From a bacterium (GTDB lineage Bacteria; Actinomycetota; Acidimicrobiia; Spongiisociales; Spongiisociaceae), in assembly GCA_028821575.1 (NCBI GenBank), contig JAPPFW010000002.1, positions 82,525 to 146,524 on the forward strand: 64,000 bases of DNA, read 5' to 3'. The translations under genes were made by a program, and so were the position numbers. Every line of letters starts with the position of its first letter. The first letter of the stretch is position 1. Under the pieces are notes generated by a model that searched no databases, was not told the DNA's origin, and saw only the letters and a program-made list of their open reading frames with translations. This document shows, piece by piece, positions 28,201 through 37,841 of the stretch.

Positions 28201-30353
28201 CGATCCCAAAGATCGGCCAGCAGCCCTGCCACCGAGAGGGGAGCGCGCCGCAGCGACCACCGCCAGCGTCCCGGCGGGATGCTCGCCGCGGCGCCATCGA
28301 GATCATCCTCAGGAACTCCGCCGTCGGTTGCCTCGAACGAGACCTCGGCTACGTTGATCCACTCGACCAACTCATGCTCGGCGAGGTGATCGTCGAAGAG
28401 GCGCAGCTGGCCTGCCGCCCTCAGCACCGAGTCGACGAGCTGGTTCGCATCCCGGACCTCGCGGACGAGACGGTATATCTCGTCCTCCAACGCGTCGCGA
28501 CGGTAACGGCCGGCCGGATTCTCCGGCACCGTGATCCCGTCGAGGGCGCCGATCACCTCGCGCAATGCGCTCCTCATAGCGCCACCCGTCCGGAGGACCT
28601 CCCTGTATGCAGCGTGGCGGGTGTCCACTCCCCGGCGGATGCGGTACGCGGCGCCGTAACGGACCGCCTGTTCCCGCGACACGCCGGTCCGGTCTCGCAG
28701 GTAGTCGGTGAGGGGGGTCGAGAAGCGCTCGATAGAAGCCCGCGCGGCGGCCGTGGCAGTCCGGATCCTATCGATCCTCGGGTCCCCGATTCCCGCTCCG
28801 GTAGCGGTCGCCAGCCTTACCGCTAGACCGCGCCGGACCCGGCTGTCCCATAGGGCGTCGCACAACTGCTCGAGTTGCTCTCTACTGACCTCCAGGGTGG
28901 CCGCCGCGGTGGCCGAGTCCTCCAAGCCGTGGGCCTCGTCGATCACGAGGTTGAAGCGGTTCTCCTCGAGTTCCGGACCCGTGGCCAGCAGTGCATGGTT
29001 CAGGACCGCCACGTGGGCCGTCTTGAGGGCTTGTAGAGCCCGGCGATGGAAGTCAAGTGCGTCGAGAGGGGTCAGAATCAGGCCCGGGCGGGTGTCTACC
29101 CGGAGCTTCCACCGGAAGAACCGCAGGGGACGCAACCGGGCCGCTACCGCTGCCGTTCGCAGATCGGCCCAATCACCGGTCGGGGTTTCGGACACCCAGC
29201 CGCTGATTATGGCCAGGGACAGGGCAACCGGGTTCAGGGCGGGATTCCGCTGCGACTCTCCTTCGAGACCGGCGAGCTCGGCATCGAGCGCGTTGAGGCT
29301 GATGTAGTTCTGCCGTCCCTTCAGCACCACCGTCGAGAACGGACCGATCTCCTCCTTCAGTTCCTCCAACGTTGCCAGGATCTGGTCCTGCAGCACCCGG
29401 GAGTGCGGGGTGATCACCGATGTACGGCCGGACGCTCTTGCCATCTCGATCGCGGGGACCAGGTACGCGAGAGTCTTGCCGGTACCGGTCGGCACCTCGA
29501 TCATCCAGCGCGAGCCGGAACTCGACAAAGCTCTTGCCACCAGTCCGGCCATCTCGGCCTGCTGGGAGCGAGGAGTCCTAGCGCCGGTCATGAGCCGGCC
29601 ACCCGATTGGAACCACCGGACCACCGTCCCGATGTCGAAGCGCCCCGTGGGCTGCGAGCGGGCGCCCCCGGCCGCCGGGGGAACCACATCTGCCAGAGAG
29701 GGCGGGTCGGTTTCCGGAGCCAGGAACCGGGACCACGGATGACCCGCCACACCGAGGACCCATCGCTGCAGGCGTCGCGCCGGGGTGGTCCGGTCCAAGT
29801 CTTCCAGCAGTCCGACCATGATCGACCGGGTCATCCGTGAGTCGTTCAGTGCGTCGTGGCGGTCCCGGGCCGCAACCCCGTACAGGTGAGCCAGTTCATC
29901 GAGGCTCCGACCCACTGGCGGAGAGATACCATCGACGCCCGGGATCGGCGAACCGGCCCTCGGAAACACGACGTGCGCCAACTCCAGCGTGTCGAGACGG
30001 GACCCGGCCGGTACATCCAGGTCAGCCGCAGCCGCGGCCGCCTCGAGGACCGGGAAGTCGTAGCCGAAGCCGTTGTGGGCGATCATCGGCCGGTTTCCCA
30101 CCCAGTCGAAGAACTCGGCCAGGACGTGCTCCGGTGGTGGTGCACCGGCAAGCTCTCCGTACTCCAACCCGGTCAGCTCGGTGATCCGCTGTGGCAGCCT
30201 CCGCTGCGGACGGACCAGACTCTCGAACGAATCCACCTCACCGGCTGCCGACGCCGCAACCGCGCCGACCTGGATGATCTCGTGCTCGGCCGTCTCGGGC
30301 CGGTCCGCGTTCGTCTCCAAGTCGAAAACGACGTACTCACCCGAGATGCTCAC
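25233..30353 (-). CDS. DnaQ exonuclease - DinG helicase - RecQ helicase triple fusion
   Basis: One frame of 1706 aa joins three enzymes. Residues 7-185 are a DEDDh 3'-5' exonuclease: D11/E13 in VFDLETN, N94/D99 in AHNGFGYDF, H166/D171 in RHDALND. Residues about 240-1000 are a DinG/XPD-type helicase with Walker A PTGTGKT (288), DEAH in VIDEAHGLED (about 470) and QGVGRLIRRED (about 918). The four iron-sulphur cysteines are missing; where KGRxNYLC is expected it reads KGRQNYISL. Residues about 1025-1700 are RecQ with LPTGSGKS, VDEAHCISMWGH, zinc cysteines near 1555-1580 and an RQC-like winged helix at the end. The GTG at 30353 starts right at the exonuclease; the frame is open further upstream but non-coding. 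Confidence 0.9.
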   Translation of the reverse strand: MSISGEYVVFDLETNADRPETAEHEIIQVGAVAASAAGEVDSFESLVRPQRRLPQRITELTGLEYGELAGAPPPEHVLAEFFDWVGNRPMIAHNGFGYDFPVLEAAAAAADLDVPAGSRLDTLELAHVVFPRAGSPIPGVDGISPPVGRSLDELAHLYGVAARDRHDALNDSRMTRSIMVGLLEDLDRTTPARRLQRWVLGVAGHPWSRFLAPETDPPSLADVVPPAAGGARSQPTGRFDIGTVVRWFQSGGRLMTGARTPRSQQAEMAGLVARALSSSGSRWMIEVPTGTGKTLAYLVPAIEMARASGRTSVITPHSRVLQDQILATLEELKEEIGPFSTVVLKGRQNYISLNALDAELAGLEGESQRNPALNPVALSLAIISGWVSETPTGDWADLRTAAVAARLRPLRFFRWKLRVDTRPGLILTPLDALDFHRRALQALKTAHVAVLNHALLATGPELEENRFNLVIDEAHGLEDSATAAATLEVSREQLEQLCDALWDSRVRRGLAVRLATATGAGIGDPRIDRIRTATAAARASIERFSTPLTDYLRDRTGVSREQAVRYGAAYRIRRGVDTRHAAYREVLRTGGAMRSALREVIGALDGITVPENPAGRYRRDALEDEIYRLVREVRDANQLVDSVLRAAGQLRLFDDHLAEHELVEWINVAEVSFEATDGGVPEDDLDGAAASIPPGRWRWSLRRAPLSVAGLLADLWDRAHAVVLTSATLRSGDDFGYLIGRLGLGNTESRVIGTPFERLSEQHLLLLTDYLPAPRGGLMDRFTEIEATEIPRLFVAADGGGMALMTARARLDYVRDHSRSHLAPVGIELLAQGDASSPALVERMRGNQPACLLGLRSFWEGVDIPGDALRLLLIEKVPFDSIGDPVVSARTEFLELAGRDPFAEYMVPRAAIAFAQGVGRLIRREDDRGATVVLDNRLRRPVPYRDVLLRSLSGPPARRDVDTPGEAYAAITDHLDIALDSDRWERIGRIPGVETLSRAALRVDAHDLSDGEVIDRVLETARQWLGFDKWRPGQRTIMTRFMRGEDTVAVLPTGSGKSVTYQIPALVSPGVTLVVSPLIALMRDQVDNLRARGVTEAAAIYAGVGQAEQEAILRAAAGGHIKLLYVSPERLWSPLFRAWLAGVDVARVAVDEAHCISMWGHSFRPEYAMIPRAIAEVTGGRLPVLAVTATATSQVLQDIAELMGVSAEPLVGSVNRPEIRYYVERCSNRRDRELRVAQVVEAFRNKSAIVYVPRVRDTTRLSGLLRTFGHRVRPYNGEMEYPERQHTEDAFRHGEIDVVVATKAFGLGIDKPDIALIVHLEMPASIEEYVQETGRVARGAADGSGPETGAAVLLVTPRDCGIHDFFVKSSVPRLDDIRREWNGLDVGMNYIDPGSEGSAAGDAGGNPDQARALALHYLDQVGALRRHRDFVLRGRISVLEDTEGQMGDLRLRRPDLARRAESIVGDMAAGSRDYHGLRASQRLDVEPPEIEAVLFELQKRSVCGFAGWRYGWSFERRAGSEPDWHLLRSLIRRRRETMGERARRARRLAHGFPECRRREMLRYLGEPDPAFEVCGGCDACTPDLPRPWERIDIRASDVREAIQETALLTILVLVDDMERGQFSRLNLIRALQGDGGGPHPLPRQLLLHGGFDRLGMLERRQVEELVDDAIRDGRIEEVEVAYDGRVYTSLRLTAAGRELLTGRYAQ

Positions 30354-30632
30354 AAGTAGGCGAGGATACAGGTGCGACCAGGTGTCAGCTCTCAGGTCTC
30401 CGGGAACGAACGCCACCAGCCACGGGACGAACAAGTAACGACCTAGCCCAAAGCAACCGAGAACACTGCCACCCTCCCAGCCACCACCGGCACCTAATGG
30501 GGATCCACCAACCACTGCGAGACAGTCAGGTCCACTACCGCCAGAACTGGATCCCCGACACCTAACCACAGAACACTGACCACTACACTGCTCTCGCCAC
30601 CACCGCTTCCCCCAGCAGACCACCCGGGCACG
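30354..30632. promoter_or_regulatory. Divergent promoter region with inverted and heptad repeats
   Basis: This 279-bp space separates the minus-strand helicase fusion from plus-strand uvrA. It contains GGGGATCC and GGATCCCC as inverted arms about 45 bp apart (near 30498 and 30549). It also holds a heptad array CTAACCA, CAGAACA, CTGACCA, CTACACT (30562-30589). No clear -35/-10 pair or SOS-box-like palindrome was found, which is notable between two DNA-repair genes. Confidence 0.4.
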
Positions 30633-33449
<2,817 letters not shown>

Positions 33450-33480
33450 CCTATTCCCGAACCGGACGGAGGCACGAGCG

Positions 33481-34029
33481 ATGTTCATGGACCTCGAGTT
33501 GGCTCTCGGCGGGGAGTTCGGACCGACCGACCGGTCCTACTGGGTGGTATCAGGTCGCCTTGCGGCCGGCGGCTATCCCAACCCCGACCCGTGGAACGAC
33601 AAGGTCGGCCAGTTGCTCGATGCCGGTATCAACCTGTTCGTCAACCTGACCCAGGACTACCCGGGCGGTACCGACGCCCACATGAACCGTTACGACATCC
33701 GGGCGGCCGACCATCACGCGGTGGTGGTACGTCGAGAGATCACGGACCTCGGGACCACGACGAAATCCGAGATGGTCACCACACTCGACCTGATCGACCG
33801 GCACCTCCAGCACGGCTGCAACGTCTACGTGCATTGCTGGGGCGGGATCGGGCGCACCGGAATAGTGGTGGGATGCTGGCTACGCAGGCACGGATACGCC
33901 GGCACGGACGACGTGATCGACCTCCTCCAGACTCTCCGCCGCTCGGGGAACCGCAAGAGCGGCCACGTACCTTCCCCCCAGACCGGAGCCCAGAGAAGCA
34001 TGGTGCAGGCCTGGAGAGCGGGGGCATGA
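33481..34029 (+). CDS. Dual-specificity / tyrosine phosphatase-like protein
   Basis: This 182-aa cytosolic protein has the cysteine-phosphatase signature CX5R in VHCWGGIGRTG (C119, R125) and a likely general-acid Asp at D89 (REITDLGTT). The tail SPQTGAQRSMVQAW resembles the SPxTxxQ end of this family. Substrates may be phosphoproteins, phosphoinositides or nucleotides; nothing nearby decides. It starts 31 nt after uvrA with a GGAGG-type site and could be transcribed with it. Confidence 0.83.
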   Translation: MFMDLELALGGEFGPTDRSYWVVSGRLAAGGYPNPDPWNDKVGQLLDAGINLFVNLTQDYPGGTDAHMNRYDIRAADHHAVVVRREITDLGTTTKSEMVTTLDLIDRHLQHGCNVYVHCWGGIGRTGIVVGCWLRRHGYAGTDDVIDLLQTLRRSGNRKSGHVPSPQTGAQRSMVQAWRAGA

Positions 34030-34074
34030 TCCGGCGTCCGTATCAGCGACCCGGCTGACGCACCGTTGCCGCGC

Positions 34075-34773
34075 ATGGACGAGTGGAACCGACTCGCTGA
34101 TTGGTGGCTGCTGGAAGCCGATGACCCGGCCTACCGGGAGGAAGTGGTCCCGATCTTCCTCGAGGTTCTGGCGCCGGTCCGGGACCAGGTCCTGCTGGAT
34201 CTCGGATGCGGGGACGGCCGCTTGCAGAACCTGCTCGCGGCGCGGGGCGCAGTGGTGATCGGGGTGGACCTCAACATCGATCTGGCGGGGATCGCCGCTC
34301 GCAGTCACCCGGTCTTCCTGAACCGCCTACCGGAACTGGCATGCGTGAAGGACGCAGCGGTCGATGGGACCTACGTCGTACTGGCGCTCGAACACTTCGA
34401 GAACGCCGAACGGTTCTTCGCCGAGACCGCCAGGGTGACCCGGCCGGAGGGAACGCTGACCGCGGTCATCAACCATCCGGTCTACACGGCACCGCATTCG
34501 GGGCCGGTGCTCGACCCGACCGACGGCGAACTCTTCTGGAGGTTCGGCGACTACTTGAACACGGGCCGCACGCGGGACCCGGCCGGAGACCGGTTCGTCG
34601 AGTTCATCCACCGACCGATCGGAACTTTGCTCACCCAGGCCGCCGCAGCCGGGTGGTCCCTCGAAGAGGTGGTGGAGCAGGGGGTGGGTTCACACGCCGC
34701 GTCCAGGGATCCGATCCTCGCCAAGCATCGCGGCATCCCCCATCTCATGGCACTCCGCTGGCGGCGAGAGTAG
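34075..34773 (+). CDS. Class I SAM-dependent methyltransferase
   Basis: This protein of about 232 aa has the Rossmann SAM-binding motif I LLDLGCGDGRLQNLLAARG, the acidic end of beta-2 (VIGVDLN), and the later motif YVVLALEHFENAERFFAE with RVTRPEGTLTAVINHP. It belongs to the broad Methyltransf_11 group and its substrate is unknown. I prefer ATG 34075 (MDEWNRLADWW); a TTG at 34066 adds three residues. No strong ribosome-binding site is seen. It is convergent with the binding-protein gene across a strong hairpin. Confidence 0.8.
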   Translation: MDEWNRLADWWLLEADDPAYREEVVPIFLEVLAPVRDQVLLDLGCGDGRLQNLLAARGAVVIGVDLNIDLAGIAARSHPVFLNRLPELACVKDAAVDGTYVVLALEHFENAERFFAETARVTRPEGTLTAVINHPVYTAPHSGPVLDPTDGELFWRFGDYLNTGRTRDPAGDRFVEFIHRPIGTLLTQAAAAGWSLEEVVEQGVGSHAASRDPILAKHRGIPHLMALRWRRE

Positions 34774-34848
34774 CGCCGGACGCTGACCGCGCCCCAGCCA
34801 CGCAAGACCACACCCGACATCCGACACCTCGGCTCGCCGCCGCCACGC

Positions 34849-34892
34849 GAAGACCCGGCTCCTCGTGAAAATCGATAAGGAGCCGGGTCTTC
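34849..34892. terminator. 15-bp perfect stem-loop between convergent genes
   Basis: GAAGACCCGGCTCCT (34849-34863) and its exact complement (34878-34892) flank a 14-nt AT-rich loop. The hairpin lies between the convergent methyltransferase and binding-protein genes, 26 nt past the latter's stop. It probably terminates both, although neither side has a clear U tract. Confidence 0.7.
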
Positions 34893-34917
34893 CGTTAGCT
34901 GTCTTGTTTCCGGACTG

Positions 34918-35859
34918 TCAGCCGGCGGATCGCGCTTGCGCCAGCCAGTCGTCGACCTGGGCGCGGTTGGCAGCTATCCACGCTTCGGCGTCGGCCGCGA
35001 CATCAGCCTCGGAGTACTCCTCGGCTGCAGCCATCTTGGCGTTCTGGGCCGCGATGTCACCCAGCGGAATGGCCACTACCTCGAGCAGGCGCCTGATATC
35101 CGGGTTGTCATCCAGGAAGTTGGTGTTGGCCACCGCTCGGATGTGATTGACGTTGGTCTGCAGCCAGACTGCATTCTGCCCCTCAACCAGGACCGTGTTG
35201 GTCCAGTTGGGCGTCCAGGCATAGAACAGTGCCGGCTCACCGGCATTCACCTTGTCCACAACGCCCGTAGCCAGGTCGTCGTAGGTGCCGGAGATCTGCT
35301 CCACCCTCGAGCCCCAACTCTCATTGGCGATCTGGTCGTTGATAGCAGATTCGCATCCCCATCCGACGTTGCATCCGATGAGGTCGGCCTTACCGTCGCC
35401 GTCACCGTCGAAGACACCTGCGTTGGCGGCCACACCGTCCATCGAGGTTATTCCAAGGCTGTCAGCCGTGGCCTTGTCGATCATGAGGCCGTCGGTTGCC
35501 CCATGGGCTACCGACCAGCCGATCTCCTCGATGGGCAGATCGACCTCCTGGCCCGTGACGTTCTCCCCTTCCAGGTAGATCTCGTGGAGGGGGAACCACC
35601 CGTTGGCCCACAGATCGTACTGCCCGGCGGCCAACGCCGGATAGAACGAGTAGGGGCTGAGGGTGGCGGCTGCCGGATCGGTGACCTCGTGCCCGAGCTC
35701 CTCGATCAGTTGCGCGTAGATGGCCGCCTGCATGTAGCCGGAGCTCCAGTTGGCCCGCGCTATGGACACGGGGCCACCTTCATCTTGCACGCCGCATGCC
35801 GAAAGCATCAGCACGAAAGCCGCTAACGCGGCGATCAGTGTGCTCGATCTCTTGATCAC
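34918..35859 (-). CDS. OpuAC-type glycine betaine-binding lipoprotein
   Basis: This 313-aa secreted solute-binding protein has signal peptide MIKRSSTLIAALAAFVLMLS and lipobox LSAC (C22). It is an OpuAC/ProX-family (PF04069) binding domain with aromatic ligand-cage candidates (NWSSGY, DLWANGWFP, WTPNWT). A DGDGDGKADLIGC stretch resembles a calcium-binding loop, followed by the paired cysteine GWGC. Betaine or a similar quaternary amine is the expected ligand. The GTG start overlaps the BCCT stop by 4 nt (GTGA), so the two are translationally coupled. No ABC permease or ATPase is present. The same domain recurs in the channel protein at 37842. Confidence 0.88.
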   Translation of the reverse strand: MIKRSSTLIAALAAFVLMLSACGVQDEGGPVSIARANWSSGYMQAAIYAQLIEELGHEVTDPAAATLSPYSFYPALAAGQYDLWANGWFPLHEIYLEGENVTGQEVDLPIEEIGWSVAHGATDGLMIDKATADSLGITSMDGVAANAGVFDGDGDGKADLIGCNVGWGCESAINDQIANESWGSRVEQISGTYDDLATGVVDKVNAGEPALFYAWTPNWTNTVLVEGQNAVWLQTNVNHIRAVANTNFLDDNPDIRRLLEVVAIPLGDIAAQNAKMAAAEEYSEADVAADAEAWIAANRAQVDDWLAQARSAG

Positions 35860-37625
35860 TGTTCACCTCCTCTTCCCAGTCGTTCGATCAGGCCGCTGTG
35901 CTGGGCTTGGAAGATGGCCTCGTCGTAGTGGCTCTCCAGGAGGTCGAGCTCTTCGTCGAAGGCCTTCTTCAGGCTCCACAGCATGATCAGGAGCACGAAT
36001 AGGAAGGGCAGTCCGGTCGCCACCGCTGCCGTTTGTAGGGCGGACAGGCCGCCTCCGGCCAGCAACACGATTGCCACCGCGCCTTCCATCAACGCCCAGA
36101 ACACGCGCTGCGGTTTAGGCGAGTCGAGCTTTCCGCCCGAGGTCAGGTGGTCCACCACCAGGGATCCCGAGTCCGACGAGGTGACGAAGAACGAGACCAG
36201 TAGCAGGATGCCCACTATCGAGACGAAGAAGGTCCATGGGAAGGCCTCCAGCATCACGAACAGGGCGGTCGCCACGTTCTCGTTGACGGCAGTGGCCACG
36301 TCCAGCGTACCGCGCATCTGGAGATCCATAGCCGCTCCGCCGAACACCGCGAACCACAGGAAGCACAGCAGGCAGGGAAGGACGATCACACCGATGATCA
36401 TCTCCCGCACCGAGCGGCCCTTCGAGATTCTCGCGATGAACATACCGACGAAGGGGGACCAGGAGATCCACCATCCCCAGTAGAAGATGGTCCACCACTG
36501 CTGCCACTGGGTGTCGAGCAGCGCCGCGTTCCAGAACGAGAACTCGGGCAGGATCTGGATGTAGACCCCGATGCTCTCCACGTACAGCGACAGGACCAGC
36601 AGGGTGGGACCCACCAGGAGCACGAAGATCAGGAAGGCCGCGGCCAGCCAGACGTTGAGCGCGCTGAGCCTCTTGACTCCGGCGTCCAAGCCCGCCACCA
36701 CCGAGATGGTGGCCAGCCCCGTGATACCCGCGATGAGCACTATCTGGGTCAACAAGGTGTCCGGTACACCGAAGACCTTGTTCAGCCCCGCGGCAGCCTG
36801 TGAGGCGCCGAATCCCAGCGAGGTGGCCAAGCCGAAGAGGGTGGCCACAACGGTAAGGATGTCAATGGCGTTGCCCCATCCGCCGTAGATCCTCGGCCCG
36901 AGGATCGGGTAGAAGACCGAACGGAAGGTCAGGGGTAATCCCCGGTTGTAGGCGAAGAACCCCAAGGCTAGGGCTACCAGGCCGTACAGCGCCCATCCAT
37001 GAATCCCCCAGTGGAGGTAGGAAGTCGCCAAAGACGCCCGGGCGGCACCCGTCGACAAGGGTTCTACATCGAACAGGGGAGGCGGTGCCGTCAGGTGGAA
37101 GATCGGCTCTGCAACACCCCAGAACATCAGCCCGATTCCGAGACCGGCCGAGATCAGCATGGCGTACCAGGCGGCCGTGGAGAACTCCGGAAGGGCCGTC
37201 GGACCGCCTAGTCGGATCTTGCCGTACCTGCCCAACGCGAAGTAGAGCGCCGCCCCGATGAAGATGTTGAACGAGATTATGTACAGCCAGCCCACCTTCT
37301 CGTTGATGAAGTTGAGTATGGCGCTGAATACCCCGCCCGCTGCATCAGGGAAGATCAGAGTGGCCGCGATGAAGATCAGGAGGAAGCCGGCAGCGTAGAA
37401 CGTCACCTGGGGATGGATGTCGAATCCCCACTTGACGATGTTCTTGTCACCGGGTTCCCGGTCGGCTACCTCGGGATAGAAGTCGATGTCCGGGTCGATC
37501 TGAAGACCCTCGAAGTGCCCACGCTCCCGGATGGCGGCCTCTCGGCGGCGTTCTTCGTCCCGCTCCCAGTCGTCATAGGCCTCCGAGATACTTGTGAGGT
37601 CTAGGTCCTGGTCGTGGTCAGCCAT
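35856..37625 (-). CDS. BCCT-family betaine/choline/carnitine transporter
   Basis: This is a sodium- or proton-coupled secondary transporter for quaternary amines, important in osmotic stress. An acidic cytoplasmic tail of about 85 residues precedes 12 predicted membrane helices. The BCCT signature is clear: IFYWGWWISWSPFVGMFIAR (about residue 390), the helix-3 region LMFWGVAEPIFH and the GIHGWALYG segment. I take ATG 37625 (MADHDQDLD, 589 aa); a GTG at 37679 is possible. A short leader ORF with a much better ribosome-binding site overlaps this start. It is first in a two-gene operon with the OpuAC-type binding protein and divergent from the channel gene. Confidence 0.93.
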   Translation of the reverse strand: MADHDQDLDLTSISEAYDDWERDEERRREAAIRERGHFEGLQIDPDIDFYPEVADREPGDKNIVKWGFDIHPQVTFYAAGFLLIFIAATLIFPDAAGGVFSAILNFINEKVGWLYIISFNIFIGAALYFALGRYGKIRLGGPTALPEFSTAAWYAMLISAGLGIGLMFWGVAEPIFHLTAPPPLFDVEPLSTGAARASLATSYLHWGIHGWALYGLVALALGFFAYNRGLPLTFRSVFYPILGPRIYGGWGNAIDILTVVATLFGLATSLGFGASQAAAGLNKVFGVPDTLLTQIVLIAGITGLATISVVAGLDAGVKRLSALNVWLAAAFLIFVLLVGPTLLVLSLYVESIGVYIQILPEFSFWNAALLDTQWQQWWTIFYWGWWISWSPFVGMFIARISKGRSVREMIIGVIVLPCLLCFLWFAVFGGAAMDLQMRGTLDVATAVNENVATALFVMLEAFPWTFFVSIVGILLLVSFFVTSSDSGSLVVDHLTSGGKLDSPKPQRVFWALMEGAVAIVLLAGGGLSALQTAAVATGLPFLFVLLIMLWSLKKAFDEELDLLESHYDEAIFQAQHSGLIERLGRGGEQ

Positions 37626-37653
37626 GGCGTTGTCCCACGTCGTAGCAAACCAT
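37618..37653 (-). CDS. Putative 11-residue leader peptide coupling to the BCCT start
   Basis: On the minus strand an ATG at 37653 with an ideal site (AGAGAGGAG, 6 nt spacing) opens the reading MVCYDVGQRHG and then TGA. The TGA lies just inside the BCCT coding start at 37625. The BCCT ATG itself has only a weak site. Termination-reinitiation from this leader would explain its translation. Such short ORFs can be chance, so this is a proposal. Confidence 0.35.
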   Translation of the reverse strand: MVCYDVGQRHG

Positions 37654-37750
37654 CTATCGCTCCTCTCTCTAGACGCCACCGGGCGGAGCAGTCCTCTCCC
37701 GGTAGTGTGACCCTACATAGCAGGGTGCTTGGGGTGTCGGGAATCCATTC

Positions 37751-37792
37751 GTTTTCTTCATCTTTAGAGCAGTTTTCTTTATCTCTGGTACA
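37751..37792. promoter_or_regulatory. Imperfect 21-bp direct repeat in the osmolyte divergent promoter region
   Basis: GTTTTCTTCATCTTTAGAGC (plus A, 37751-37771) is followed without a gap by GTTTTCTTTATCTCTGGTAC (plus A, 37772-37792). The two copies agree at 16 of 21 positions. They lie in an AT-rich patch between the divergent BCCT operon and channel gene. A 21-bp period equals two helical turns, so this is a candidate shared operator. Confidence 0.45.
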
Positions 37793-37841
37793 GACGCGCT
37801 GTCGTCTCGCTACTCTTCGGCTCCCCTAACCGGATGAATCG

